Source: Schistocephalus solidus (lineage: Eukaryota; Platyhelminthes; Cestoda; Diphyllobothriidea; Diphyllobothriidae). Taken from it: a DNA stretch of 64,000 bases. How positions within the stretch are numbered: the stretch's first letter is position 1; each line of letters opens with the position of its first letter. The position numbers and the translations under genes were made by a program. The notes beneath the pieces were generated by a model that was given only the letters and a program-made list of their open reading frames with translations, was not told where the DNA came from and did no database searches. The DNA lies in contig WEDG01003255.1 in the NCBI GenBank assembly GCA_017591395.1, positions 1 through 64,000 of the forward strand. The letters run 5' to 3'. Shown here in pieces: positions 1 through 10,971 of this stretch.

Positions 1-84
1 AGAGCATAGCAGATCAGTGTTGATTTTATCAACGCAACTATTTTCAGTGTCTTTAGAAAATGAATAAATGCACTTAAGAGTGTC

Positions 85-1109
85 AGCGTGTACAGCGTCT
101 TAGTGTACAGCAACGAATACTTTGACGACGTGGGTTGCAGCGCCGTCATGTTTGCAGACGATGTTAAATTGTGGAGGGCCATCAGATCTGATACCGATAG
201 GCACACACTTCAAGGGAGTCTTAACCGTCTTAGCAGCTGGTCTACTCGTTGGTTCTTAAATTTTAAAGTTGAGAAGTGTGTGGTCTGAAAACTCCGTACC
301 AGAAGGGCCAGTGAGGAGGATGATTCCTACCAATACCTTCTGGATGGACAGTCCCTTTAAAATTGTCGAGGGGAACAGAAGGCCCGCGGTGTTTTCAAAC
401 CAACTTCACAATGTTTAAAGGCAGATAAATGCGCGACACAGGTCTTATTTGCGCTCAGACGTGAATTTGTGCAAATTAATAAAGAAATATTCTGAAAACC
501 TACGGGGCATTTGTTTTTGTCTCCCCTTGGAGTATAACGTCCAGGCTTTATCTACAGCTGGAACGAATGCAAACGAGGGCTAAGAAGATGGTCACGAATC
601 ATAGTCATCTGCCTTACGAAGCCGGACTGGCTGAGCTCGATTATTTTCCTCTTAATCACAGGCAACTACGCGGTGACCTCATCGAAACCTACCGGATTTT
701 CAGAGGCCACGAATGTGCCCTAGAATTTGCTGACTTCTTCGAATTGGCTGGGACGGAACATCTGAGGGGTCATCCCTTTAAACTGCGGAGGAAGTTGGTC
801 CACACGGACGTCCATCGGAACGCCTTTTCGCAGAGAGTCGTTGGAACATGTAACGGACTCCTTGACGAGATGGTCCTTTCAGAAACTGTTCAAATATTTT
901 AACGCAAACTTGAAAGTAATTTGCTGAGAAACTTTTGTACCTATTCTGAAGATTGTATCAGTAGTGGCAGCTTGCGCCTGGCCCACACAAATCGACGACC
1001 TTACATTTACATTCATCAGATATTGTTGCAAACGTTTATTCTATTGCCATTTTTGAATGTGAATAGGGAGCTCAAGGGCAAAAGCCTAATTCCCTCAATA
1101 ACGTGACTT
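85..1109 (+). mobile_element. CR1/Jockey-like LINE, 3' fragment (RT end plus 3' UTR), broken
   Basis: This is the tail of a non-LTR retrotransposon. At 85-288 it encodes the end of the RT palm, including FADDVKLW (the YADD-type catalytic motif) followed by a WS..W..NF..EKC block. Bases 430-560 give a disrupted connector, and 567-902 encode the conserved LINE C-terminus with LRGDLIETYRIF, ALEFADFFELAG and LRGHPFKLRRK. Stops and frame changes separate the blocks, so it is dead. Bases 1,003-1,109 are 3' UTR, closely matched by 24,690-24,800 and ending in a CCCTCAATAA-CGTGACTTA tail. The element is 5'-truncated: nothing upstream of RT motif B is visible. The clade assignment is inferred from motif style. 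Confidence 0.82.
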
Positions 1110-2740
1110 AAATATGCTCGTTTGAATTCGGTTTGAAATTTGCTCGTCTCCAAACGTTTGATCTTTTGGCCAATAATCTACGCCAGAAGTCAGGCCTCAA
1201 CGAAATAAGTTAACATTGGGTCCCATTTTGTCCGTGTTTACCAGGATCAGCCTAAAAGTGTCAAGAGACGTTGTGATCGTCAGGCAATCAACAATCACTA
1301 TTAGAATCTTTACAAATTAGCCAACTCAGCTTCCTTCGGATCCTTGCGTAACCCGGCTCCTACGGGCTTCAGAAAACAGTCGCTCGCCAGTAAAGTGGTC
1401 AGCCATCAGAAAGGGACGGAGAACTACTGGCAAACTCGCATAAAATGCTGAGTGGTTCTTTGCTTGTAGACTAGGAATGGAAACGGCCGTAACACAGAGC
1501 CTTGCGAAACGACAATTAGAACGGTGGTAGAGGTTGATTTCGAGGCATCAATTCTCATGGTTAGATAGATAAATGTTTTATTTGAGTACCCGGAAGGGCA
1601 TTGTCATTTGAAAAAAAATCAATTAAAACGAGCCTGAAATCGCCTACAGTTAAGTTTTAATAGTAGGTCAGCTTCTTGGCGATTACAAATGACACAAATT
1701 AGTGTGGTCAAAAATCAATAAATAAAAGAGCAGACAGTGAAAAATCTAATTGGAACTTTTTATGCGAAAAGCATGTGTCGAATGGTGTTTATTGGTTATT
1801 AAGGAGAAAAAAACTGTCGCCCTTGGGTGAAAAACATACGCGTTAGCTAGGACTGAAATGCTGATGAGAGGGTTTGAGCATTCAAAACGCTCCTCATCGT
1901 AAGAGAAATCATTTAACGACAGGGGCTACTTTTTACTACCACAGGTGTGATCACAATGCGTATCGACTGGTTATAAGTTTAACCAGCAAGGATTCTAGAC
2001 AGGGGAAACGTTCGCAGGCATCAACCTCATGCTTATGGTCGAACGAGGAAAGAACCGTAGAAATCGTGAGGGTCATGGTAAAATTGCCAGAGAAGTAATC
2101 ATGATACTCTCGTTGCTGATTTCTCAGACTACCGACAGCGGAACCTGAATCGACCGTCAACAGTCCGTGTAAGGTCGACACCGGGGAGAAGGATAGGGTC
2201 ACAAGCACCATCACCTGAAGGCGCGGCATATGCAATAGCGGACGAGGTTGTAGCCGTTTGCAAAGGGCCAAGAAAGAGGAGAACGGCGAATACCAAGGAA
2301 ACGACTGGATTCGTCAATATTTCCCAAATGATGGTCAAAATCAAGAGGGGATGAAAACCGACTGCGAAGATGATCTTTTTAAAAAAATAGGTGCAGGAGA
2401 AACAAGACTGCTCCGCGAGGGCATATGAAGCAGCATGGTAGGTTGCTGCTGAGCGTAGTACGAAAGTATAATGGGATATCCGGTAATTGACTAAGAATAA
2501 ATCAACATAATGCGCTCAGGGGTGCTAGTTAGCATGAGAATCAATAATGAATCTGAGGCACGCACAGATCAGTATTCAGATTGTAATTCTGATGATGGTT
2601 ATCGGCATTCGGAAGGGAGGTGCTTTAAAACGAGCGCGCAATATGACATAATTGTTTGGCGATCATTTTACGGAGGCATGGGTTATGAAGACATCATAGT
2701 TCGTGAGGGAAACGATGCATAGAAGTCATAATTTGGAGAC
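1110..2740. other. Unassigned DNA, no supported gene
   Basis: Short open frames occur on both strands (for example 2,510-2,722 plus and 2,129-2,344 minus) but none shows a family motif. Bases 1,563-1,612 contain a ~45-bp sequence that recurs at 18,479-18,518. The last ~80 bases before 2,745 resemble 19,190-19,240, so part of this stretch belongs to a dispersed repeat. Confidence 0.5.
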
Positions 2741-2744
2741 GGTT

Positions 2745-3035
2745 TTCTAAACTCCCGATGGTCCTTTCCCGGGGTAATCGAGAAAGCTGTTTGGGAAGGA
2801 AAAGGATTATAAAAGGTTAATTGAATCAGTGTTTCGATAAATGAGCAGTCTTTGCTTAAAAGTAGACATGTTATTTGATAGCCTTATATCGATTGACAGG
2901 TTATTCCAAAGAAAGCAATACCGGGAAGCAAAGAACAGCAAAAACGATGTGAACTTGACCCAGTTTTTTTGAACTAAGTCACCCGTAGGAATACAAGGAG
3001 AACAACGTTGAAATGCGGAAGCAGTCGTTCTTTGC
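2745..3035 (-). mobile_element. LINE C-terminal/3' end fragment
   Basis: The minus strand encodes WNNLSIDIRLSNNMSTFKQRLL, which resembles the closing WN.LP..V..S.SV..FK.RL block of CR1/Jockey LINE RT proteins. Bases 2,745-2,960 have a second same-orientation copy at 19,243-19,440; both begin with CTCCCGATGGTC/TTCCCGATGGTC. Only the end of the protein and probable 3' UTR remain. Confidence 0.55.
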
Positions 3036-4259
3036 AATCTAGACGAAGTCGCGGGCCTTAAAGTTGGGCTTACGATATGGGTAAAAGATACAGAGTTTCA
3101 ATTGCCTATTCGGGAAGTGGAAGGCCTTAGTGGATTGGTTGGAAGGGACGTGGAATGTGAAGTTAAGAGGGGGTTTTGAACTAGACATCAGAGGAGGTGG
3201 ATATACCGACTTGCTATGGTTTGCATAACCCTGACCGGCATTATGGATAAAAGACTGAGAGGACGATGGACTATTTTAGAGGAGAGACTTAATTGTTCAC
3301 TCCATCGGCGTAAGATCTTGACAACGGAAACATTTGCTTTTTCCAGACCACGGAACTGTGATCGCGTTGTGCAAAGACGGAGTCCATCTCGATTGGTAAA
3401 AAAGGTGACTAATATGGAGAAATTTTTGCTACATGAGGAGAGGCGTTTGGCTACGCTATTTTGTTGTTGAATTCGACGAGTACAGGAAGTCGACGGAAAT
3501 TTCAATTGGTCGTCTGTCTCTGGGAACATTTTTTAAAAGAAATTCTACCTTCTTTTCTGCCGGTTTAATGTTTCACTGGCAACCAACTGAATGAGATACT
3601 CAAGACGCTGACATTTCTGAGATGGAATATCAGAGATGTTACCATCGAATATCTTCCCAAGTATAAGGAGAACTGATCTAAAGTTTATCATAAGTCATTA
3701 CAATTATATAAAGCGGACAGATCAAACTGTTTAGATTTAACCACTGGATGCATATTCAAAAAATGATGTGACTACTAGATGCCATCAAGCAACGCTTAGG
3801 GTTCAGCGGCTGAGAGCTTCCAGTGGGAAAAGAAAGGTTTCCGCACTTCAAGTCTGACGTAGTTTGTCTGAAGTTTATATTGTTGAACTCGTATATATGT
3901 CCATTTTGTCAATTCAAATAAATCTGCCATTTAAAAGGAGAGTCAACTTCTCTGACATGTTCGAAGACCACCATCATGTCCCCTCTGGATTGCCTGTAAG
4001 AGAGAGGAAAAATATTAAACCCTTATAGTCGGCCCTCATAGGGTAGGCACTCTAGTCCTCAGATTTGTTTCGTCGCCCTTCGTTGAAATGTCTTCAACAG
4101 AGTGTAATCTTGCTTCATCTAGTGGCGCCGCGCCGGAACGCTTTATTCTAACACTGGTCGCACACGTGTTCTAAACACGCGACGAAAAAGCTCTTCGTAA
4201 CATTTAAGGAAGGAGCTTCTGATCGTTCCCAGGATACATATAGCCTTCTTTGCTATCTT
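3036..4259. other. Unassigned DNA, no supported gene
   Basis: Overlapping open frames at 3,188-3,529 (minus) and 3,216-3,470 (plus) are each other's shadows and show no recognisable domain. The part nearest 4,260 may be remnant 3' sequence of the adjacent minus-strand LINE, but I see no motif to prove it. Confidence 0.45.
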
Positions 4260-5160
4260 GGCACAGCAAGATGATGGTTTTTGAGTAGCTATATTAAAAC
4301 ATATCCAAGTCCTTTAGTTAGTTTACTTGTTCGAGTTGCTGGCCGCCGATGAAGTACATGAAAAAATCTCATTACTCTTCTGTAACTTGACCATAGTCGG
4401 ATGACTTGGCACTTGTTGAAATTAAGGTTAAGCTGCCACTCATTACACCACATTTGTAGGCGATCCAAGTAATTTTGTAAGCTCTGCGCATCCTCCGGCT
4501 TTTCGATTGAATTCCATAACTCCACATCCTCAGTGAACATGACTTTCTCGCCTGTCATACAATCAAGGTAGTCGTTTACATATATCAGAAAAAGAATGAG
4601 ATCCAGAACACTCTGCTGCGGAACCCCACTGTGAACGATTTCCCAGTGCAACTTAGCGTCACTTATACAAATTTTTGGCCCGGCCCTGTGAGAAAGTCGG
4701 TCCATCATTTCAGTAGGTTGCCAGTCACACCTATTTGATGTAGCTTCGATATCAGCCGTCTGTTTGTAAACCAGTCAAATTCCTGCCGACTGAAAACCCC
4801 ATTTATAGTTATTTCGTACAGCTTTCCATGGATGTGAGCAGGTTATTTAGGCATGACCGAAAACTTCTAAATCCATGGTACTGTTAACTTGGCAATTTAT
4901 TTCCTTCAATATGCTTAATCAGTTCCATTTTGATTATCTTTTCCACTAGTTTGCAAAATATTATTCTGAAATTCACTGGTCTGTAGCTATTTGGTGATGT
5001 CCTATCTCCTTCTTTATAGATGTTGGCTAGCTTCCACTCGGTAGGCAGAACACCCACCTTTATCGAACTTTCAAAGATCTTGGAGAGCGGAGAGGTGAGC
5101 TGGTCGGTGAGTTCATTCAGAAATTTTGCGGACATCATCCGGACCGGGCGGTTTATTGGG
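4260..5160 (-). mobile_element. CR1/Jockey-like LINE, RT domain fragment
   Basis: Reading the minus strand from about 5,140, the sequence follows the order of a non-LTR reverse transcriptase. It starts with LPTEWKLANIYKEGDRTSPNSY (fingers), then a PV..R..FCKLVEKIIK block and QHGFR-like HGFRSFRSC. Next come FDWFTNRRL-type residues, SGVPQQSVLDLILFLIYVND (motif B) and the motif C region. Motif C reads MFTEDVELW instead of the usual FADD, so one catalytic aspartate is a glutamate. It ends with a W..EWQLN.NFNKC block. At least two frame breaks lie between 4,709 and 4,884. There is no endonuclease and no intact ORF; this is a dead fragment. Confidence 0.8.
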
Positions 5161-5541
5161 TTGTAACTGTTCCAGAGTTCTACTAACTGTGTCTGTTGTG
5201 AGCAATACAGTGCTAATTTATCTGAAGATAAGGCAATACGTTGCTTTTGTGGAGGTCAGTGATGTAAGATCGACTATCACCACACACTTAGTTCATTACG
5301 TCCGTAGGATAAGTCAGAAGGATATGAGGAGCAATGTATTCGGTACACCAAACAGATTGCCGATTGGAGGCTTTTTGTTTATGTGGCAGAACAAATCATC
5401 CTTTTAGGAGCGTGTCAGCAGTGGTGTGTTGTTAAAGTGTTTTGTGCGTTGCATGAAGGGTTTTCTGTCTGAGTGTAGGGCATGTGATTGATTGCTTCAC
5501 GGGCTTAGACTGAGGTGCGTTAGCACAAGGGACCATTGGAA
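5161..5541. other. Unassigned DNA between LINE fragment and LTR
   Basis: An open frame (5,126-5,407, plus) begins inside the LINE fragment and has no family motif. I see no gene here. Confidence 0.4.
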
Positions 5542-5756
5542 TAAACCCGTATTAGATATGCGTCGAATCCCAAAGTAATGATGCCCAAATAAGAACAAGA
5601 CAGTTGATAAGGCGGAGTTTGGGATTATTTGGTACCATAAATTATAATTCTATTTGGATTTAGTTCTGAGAGATCCTTTGGTGGGCATCGGCTGTCCTGG
5701 GCAGATCTTTGGCAGGTCCGTAGGAGAAGGGGTGGCGATGACTTAAGGAAGCGTCA
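5542..5756 (-). repeat. 3' LTR of the Ty3/gypsy-type element
   Basis: This aligns along its whole length with 9,123-9,339. Shared landmarks on the plus strand are TAAACCCGTATTAGATATGC at one end and GGAAGCGTCA at the other. On the element's strand it runs from TGACGCTTCC to GGGTTTA, so it starts with TG but lacks a standard CA end. Substitutions and small indels between the two LTRs show the element is old. Confidence 0.8.
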
Positions 5757-5759
5757 GAC

Positions 5760-6183
5760 GGCCTGGGTGACGGTTTCAGCCGACAAGCTGGGCAGGAGTT
5801 CCACTTCAGCCATTTTGGTAAAGAAGTCAACCATCACTAGGATATATCGCTTTCCCGGACTGATGGTGGTAATGGTCCAACTAAGTCAACTCCCACGCGT
5901 TCGTTGGGGTATCCCGTCAAAATTGGCTGAATGGCAGCCCTTTTCAGCTATCGTGGCAGTTTGATCTGATTGCACAGGGTGCAATACGAATAAAGTTCCA
6001 CATCGACCGCTTCAAGTTAGGCCAGTAGTATCGGCGCCTAAGTTCCCACTCGGTCATATGGATGCCTACGCGCCCTAATTGCGTGGGAATTCTATTAAGA
6101 ATATCGTCTACCACGGATAAGGGTAGGAGGATATGTCGCGGGTACTGTTTGCCATTCAGGTAGAATAAAACTTCATTATCCAT
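5760..6183 (-). pseudogene. Integrase N-terminus (H2C2) and start of core, truncated
   Basis: Minus-strand residues include a zinc-binding-like HMTEWELRRRYYWPNLKRSM block followed by a cysteine pair region, as in the HHCC domain of Ty3/gypsy integrases. After a stop, bases 5,760-5,880 read RYILVMVDFFTKMAEVELLP, the first strand of the integrase core with its first catalytic aspartate. The frame then stops within a few bases of the LTR, so the rest of the DDE core is missing. It cannot make an active integrase. Confidence 0.78.
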
Positions 6184-6269
6184 AAAGATTTATTCCCACA
6201 CCGTGTGCAGGCAACGGGTCTCATAGCTGTGGCCTCTCAGTTCAACTGCACTCAGTGGCAGAGAACCAC

Positions 6270-6822
6270 CTAACTTCCTATGGTATATTGGGCCAATATG
6301 AGTGTCCTCTTGCTGAGCTTGTGCCCAAAGACGGTTTTGATCATCTTGTAGTGACACGGTTCTAATGTTAATGTCTGTAAGCGATTGACATTCACCGTGG
6401 GGACGGTAAGGATTTCAATAGAGGACATCGACATTATTGTGCTGACGTCCGGGATGGTATAGGCACTCAAACTATCTTGCCACCTTTCAACCTGTCCTTC
6501 AGCGTTCTTAAAGTACTGCAACCAGGACAGAGAGCTGTGATCTATGCGCACGATGAAAGGCCAGTTTTGGAAATATGGTTGGCATTCTTCCACGAAGTGT
6601 GTGAGTTCTAGCATCTCCCTTCTAGTCGCGCAGTAATGGCTTTCTACTTTCCTCAGGGATTGGCTTAGATACTGAATAACGCCCTCGGTACTGTCTGGTG
6701 TTGCTGGGAAAGAACGGCGCCTTTGGCAGTGTCCCTAGCGTCAGTATCCAAAACAAATTTCCTAGTGTCGTTGCTAATGTCGGGAAAACTAAAATCGGAG
6801 TAGTGCATAACTTATCCTTCAA
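6270..6822 (-). pseudogene. RNase H region of pol, frameshifted
   Basis: The upstream half (6,622-6,822) carries LCTTPILVFP, the conserved start of the Ty3/gypsy RNase H segment. The downstream half (6,270-6,614) carries FIVRIDHSSLSWLQYFKNAE and a QVERWQDSLSAY block. Between them the frame changes near 6,620. It follows directly from the RT and leads into the integrase, as expected for one pol polyprotein. Confidence 0.78.
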
Positions 6823-6967
6823 TGTCTGGAGCTACTCGTTCAATCAGCTGTCCACTTAAATTGTTAGTTTTTCTCGGTCAGCTTGTGAAGCGTTCCGGCT
6901 ATGCGAGCATAGTCTTCGATAAATCTTCTATAGTAAGTAACCAATCATATAAAACTGCGGACTTCAG

Positions 6968-7585
6968 TTACGTCCATAGGGGTGGGCCCCTCATGATTTG
7001 CCTCACTTTCTCCTCGTCCGTTTCTATGCCAGAGGCAGAGACTACATGCCCTAAAATCTTGACAAAAGATCTTATTAAAAACACACTTAGAGGCTTAAGG
7101 TTTAGACCAGCCTGTCGGAGACTAGAAAACACGGCTTGGACATTGTTAATGTGGCTATCGAAATCCTTACCAAGAAAAATTATCTCATCCATATAAATTA
7201 GGCATGAATTGGGAATCAGCTGAGCTACGAGGTGGTTCATCAGTCATTGAAAAGTACCAGGAGCATTAGCTAGACCAAAGGGCATTGTATGAAAATCGTA
7301 GAGAGGTGAAGGGACTGGGAAAGCAGTCTTATCTCTGTCAATGGGTCGCACTTCTGCCTGCCAGTAGTCGGTTGCTAAATATAGAGCAAAGAACATCTGA
7401 TTACTCGAAAGGGTTGCATCAATACGGGGTAGTGGGAAGAAATCTTTAGTGGTCACTGCGTTTAGTTTGCAATAGTCGACGCATAACCGCATAGTGCCAT
7501 CCTTCTTCATAACGAACACGACAGGGGACGACCAAGGTGAATTAGACGGCCTGATAATTTTCTGGTTCAGCATATCGTCGATCAT
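6968..7585 (-). pseudogene. Reverse transcriptase of Ty3/gypsy-type pol, inactive
   Basis: The domain order on the minus strand is clear: IIRPSNSPWSSPVVFVMKKD, then RLCVDYCKLNAVT, then a YWQAEV block. MPFGLANAPGTFQ follows, then a frame change near 7,243, then SCLIYMDEIIFLGKDFDSH. The catalytic YxDD reads YMDE, so the second aspartate is lost. The palm sequence before YWQ reads LATDYWQ rather than DLxSGYWQ. With the frame break this RT is non-functional. Confidence 0.85.
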
Positions 7586-8027
7586 CGCCTTTAGCTGGGT
7601 TTGTTAAAATACCGGTAATCTTCTAGGTGGAATCTTCGTTGGCTGGGTCTCAACTGTATCTATCTCATGTTGTGCTACATTATTTCATTCGAGTGAACGG
7701 CCATCCCAATTGAAGATATCTTTGAACTCCTCAATCGAATTATGTAGCTAAGACGAGCTATCCTTGTCAAGAGTAGGGGAAACTTGATTATTAACATCTT
7801 TTAATTTGATTGCTTTAATTCCATATTGACTATCCGGTTCCTCGGTCCTGAAGGGCACTTCAGTGCCACCGACCTGGAGCATGTAAAAGTTAAAATCTCA
7901 GGGACATTTAAACGCAGGAAGAAATTCAGCGCTTAATATACAGTCCCAGGCAATGTCAGGACAGACAATGAACTTGAATAAAAATAACGTGACCTATTTC
8001 CATGTCAAGCTCTACCATGCTTTTATG

Positions 8028-8231
8028 TCACAAGATATCCCCGTTTGCCGTCTTCAGGCTAACTTTAAGCTTCGTGCAATACTTCATTCTAGTCTGAAGC
8101 TGGAGGAAAATTAACTGTCTACTAAGGGAGCAGCCTGCTCCTGAATCAAATAAGCATGGCAAGTTAGCATTTCCTATGATTGCATCTATAGCAGGGTAGT
8201 ACGGCATGTAAACTACGTTTGCAATAAACAT
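8028..8231 (-). pseudogene. Retropepsin-like protease remnant
   Basis: A 67-residue minus-strand frame holds LPCLFDSGAGCSLS, matching the D[S/T]GA catalytic loop of retroviral-type aspartic proteases. A hydrophobic AIDAIIGNANL segment precedes it. It lies between the gag-like region and the RT, the expected position. About 440 bases between it and the RT show no intact frame. Confidence 0.7.
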
Positions 8232-9114
8232 ATCAGATAGGAATATGCACGTACCAGGCTCTTATTCCTCACCTCAGGTGATCTCATGAACACATGGGGA
8301 AGAGGGAGGGCAGGTCTGACGACCACGTTGTTGTCTCCAGTTTTCGTGTCGAGGAGACTGTAGAGAAACGCGCCAAGGAGAGGTGGGCTGTGGAGGGCCA
8401 CACCAAGTAGTGAGCGAGAGCCGCGCCAGGAAGTAGAGGGCCCCACTGTCATTGAACCGTCTGAGTACCGATTTTGCGACTCTGTCACTGTCCCATGCCA
8501 AAGACATCGACGGAAGTTCCCTGTATGGCGGCAGGGGCTTGGCGACATCCAAAGGCTGATGTGGAGGACTCTTGGACCATGGGACAGGCCGTATGAATGG
8601 CCCCTTCGCGCCGGGTGATATCAAGTGCAACCTTGATGCTGCCGGGAAGATCGCGGAGGAATTGGTGCCTCATCTCTCCAAGATCCTGGCCTCGAGCTTG
8701 GTGAAGGGCTCGTTTGGATAGGCTTGCCGGGCCAGGACTCGAAGGTGTCGTTGGAAGTTCACGACAGACTCCCCCACGTGTTGGCGGCGATCCTTAATGT
8801 GGCACGAGCAACCCAGGGCATTGATGAGCGTCCGAACTCCCGCCACGGACGCCCTAAGATTTTCGCGGGGGTGAGCGCGGCTGTAAGGTTAGCAGCCCTG
8901 GCCAACGTGTAGACCTCATTGTCCAACCAACCCAGGATGGCGTCTGGGCAAGCACCTTCGTCAGATACACTTTCATCCGGTCCTCCCAGAGGTCACGGTC
9001 ATCGTACACCGTCAGCTTAGTCGGACGGCCTCCAGAGGCTGAAACTCTCTCCATTGCCCGGACTAGCTTTTTTGTCATATTGTCAGACATTTTTAATCGC
9101 ACCTGATGCCACAA
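8232..9114 (-). pseudogene. Gag-like region, frameshifted
   Basis: The frame beginning near 9,090 starts MSDNMTKKLVRAMERVS and contains LWEDRMKVYL, in the position of gag. It shifts frame near 8,860 and continues with fragments such as LRDLPGSIK. I see no CCHC zinc knuckle. A TGGCATCAGGTGC stretch (about 9,100-9,112) lies ~10 bases inside the 5' LTR and is a possible primer-binding site. Assignment rests on position more than on motif. Confidence 0.55.
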
Positions 9115-9122
9115 AAATTTAT

Positions 9123-9339
9123 TAAACCCGTATTAGATATGCGTCGAATTCCAAATTAATGTCGCCCAAATAAGAACAAGACAGTTGCTAAATGGAAGAG
9201 TTTGGGATTATTTGGTATTTTAAATAAAAATTATATTGGGATTGGGTCCTGATAGATCCTTTGGCGGACATCGGCTGTTCTGAGTAGATCTTTGGCAGGT
9301 CTATAGGAGAAGAAGCAGCAATGACTGGAGGAAGCGTCA
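9123..9339 (-). repeat. 5' LTR of the Ty3/gypsy-type element
   Basis: Direct-repeat partner of 5,542-5,756, same orientation. It lies immediately upstream, on the minus strand, of the gag-like frame. Confidence 0.8.
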
Positions 9340-9578
9340 GGGAGCGGTCTCCAGTCGAAAATGATGAGCCTCAATTCTCCTCAGTACTTTTGTCGTGTTC
9401 TCCAGACGATTTGTGCACAATCGCTTAAAATCCTTAACTCCAAGATAAGTTTAAATTGCGTATTATTTGAAGATATTGAGATATTTTCCCGCTCAATTAT
9501 AATCTAAATTTATAAGAAGTGTACTTCTGTACCCTAGATCCCAATCTGTGGCATCAAACCGTCTAAATCCTCACGTAA

Positions 9579-10178
9579 TCATATACCAGAAATACGACGG
9601 ACGCAAAAGTAACTATCGATAAACTAGATCTCTCTGCTATCCTGCGTCTGCAAAACTTTTTTGACAAATATGAACATCTATTTACGTTGCTAAACTCATT
9701 ATTAGACTCAAAATCTTTTGCAAACAGTTTAACAAGCGTACCACAAATAGAACTGATCATACACGTAGTCTCATCAGAGGTCGCTGATAGGTTCAAACGC
9801 CAATTTAATGTCAATATCCGAAATATCCCCCACTCGGTAAACCCCACACCATCAATCCAACAACTCATACACTCGTGTGGGCTATAAATCCGCATAGCTT
9901 CCACCAAAAGGCTTAACTCAAGAAGCAAAAATAAGCCAGTGTTAGTGACTTTCTATTCACAAACCGAAGCCGATCTAGTTATACAAAACCCTGAAGTAAA
10001 CCGAACTCTGATCACCCGAAAAGCATTCATAGGTCCAGACCTCACACCTATGCAAAGACGCGAACGTCAGACCAAAACCACACAGCTCAAACCAGATTTT
10101 AATCCAACCGTATCCTCAGTGGAACCCCAAGCAGGCACTTTTAACGCTGCGAACTATAATGCAAAGCGTATAAGTTAG
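9579..10178 (+). pseudogene. LINE ORF1-like remnant
   Basis: One frame is open from 9,579 to 10,178 apart from a single stop at 9,885-9,887. The second half reads KPVLVTFYSQTEADLVI and then AFIGPDLTPMQRRERQ. That resembles the RRM/C-terminal part of LINE ORF1 proteins, where a 'KVVF.S..EA..IL' strand is followed by 'IRPDLTP.ER'. The upstream ~100 residues are mixed hydrophilic/hydrophobic with no motif I know. No endonuclease or RT follows on the same strand, so it is a stranded ORF1 piece. The family assignment is by motif resemblance only. Confidence 0.5.
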
Positions 10179-10970
10179 TTAGAGCAAAATAATAAGCATA
10201 GTTTCTCCTTAGCCAAACCTTTCGCAAGTTTATCTAATGGTTTTTCTCCCGATGAGCTGCCGTATGTGCATCTAGAAGTCAAGCAAATCCAAACGTACTT
10301 AGCCATTTCAGGCCAGAAGCTCCCACGAGTAGCTATTTGACGTCCTTTTATGAACATCTTACGACGACCTGCAATGCACATAGAGATCAAGAATTTAATT
10401 ATCGGGTTATGTAGTACACCATCTGATTATGGGCAAGCTATAGCTGGTGGTTAGCGATCTACAAGACTCACAAATACCTATCCTATGGCTATGCGCAAGG
10501 GCTCTCAATTTAATTATTTATATACACATTATCAAAAAGCAGCTTTTTTCAATTTTTAATAATTATGAAAAAATTTATGATAATTTTACATTTTTAAATG
10601 TTTTTGGATAGCGTCTTTATTTTTATATACAATTTTATGATTGTTAAACAATTTGCTTAAAAACTAACCTGCAAAACTTATGATATTTTTATCTCAGTCT
10701 ATTAGTAGTATATTTATTCCGGTTTTAACATCATTAATGCTCTACGAAATTCGAATGCGCAACGAGCCGAACGCCTAGGTTTTGATATAGCTTTATGAAA
10801 CGAATGGTACTAGCTGTTTCATACAGCTAGATCAAACATAATTCAACACTGTTATATAATACAAATATGAAGAATGTGGGACTGCATTGAAAGTTTCATA
10901 CCGTTAAACTCTTCCTGCTCCTAATCTTTTTCACCTTTTTAAGCAATCAGTCAACTAAGTCAAATTAGTC
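10179..10970. other. AT-rich unassigned DNA
   Basis: Strongly AT-rich around 10,500-10,720 with many short T/A runs. I see no gene or repeat. Confidence 0.5.
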
Positions 10971-10971
10971 G

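Larger units (their letters stand above)
5542..9339 (-). mobile_element. Ty3/gypsy-type LTR retrotransposon, decayed
   Basis: On the minus strand the order is LTR, gag-like region, protease, RT, RNase H, integrase zinc finger and start of the integrase core, LTR. Protease-RT-RH-IN is the Ty3/gypsy order. The two LTRs (9,123-9,339 upstream, 5,542-5,756 downstream) are direct repeats of ~215 bp, which bounds the element at ~3.8 kb, shorter than usual for the group. All ORFs carry frameshifts or stops, and the integrase is cut off at the 3' LTR. No target-site duplication is visible outside the LTRs. Confidence 0.85.

Noticed and set aside
2129..2344. Hydrophobic 71-residue minus-strand frame resembling a small membrane protein.
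   Set aside because: Overlaps another frame in the same DNA, has no family match and no supporting context.
8724..8912. Plus-strand frame opposite the gag-like region.
   Set aside because: Antisense shadow; the minus-strand element explains the stretch.
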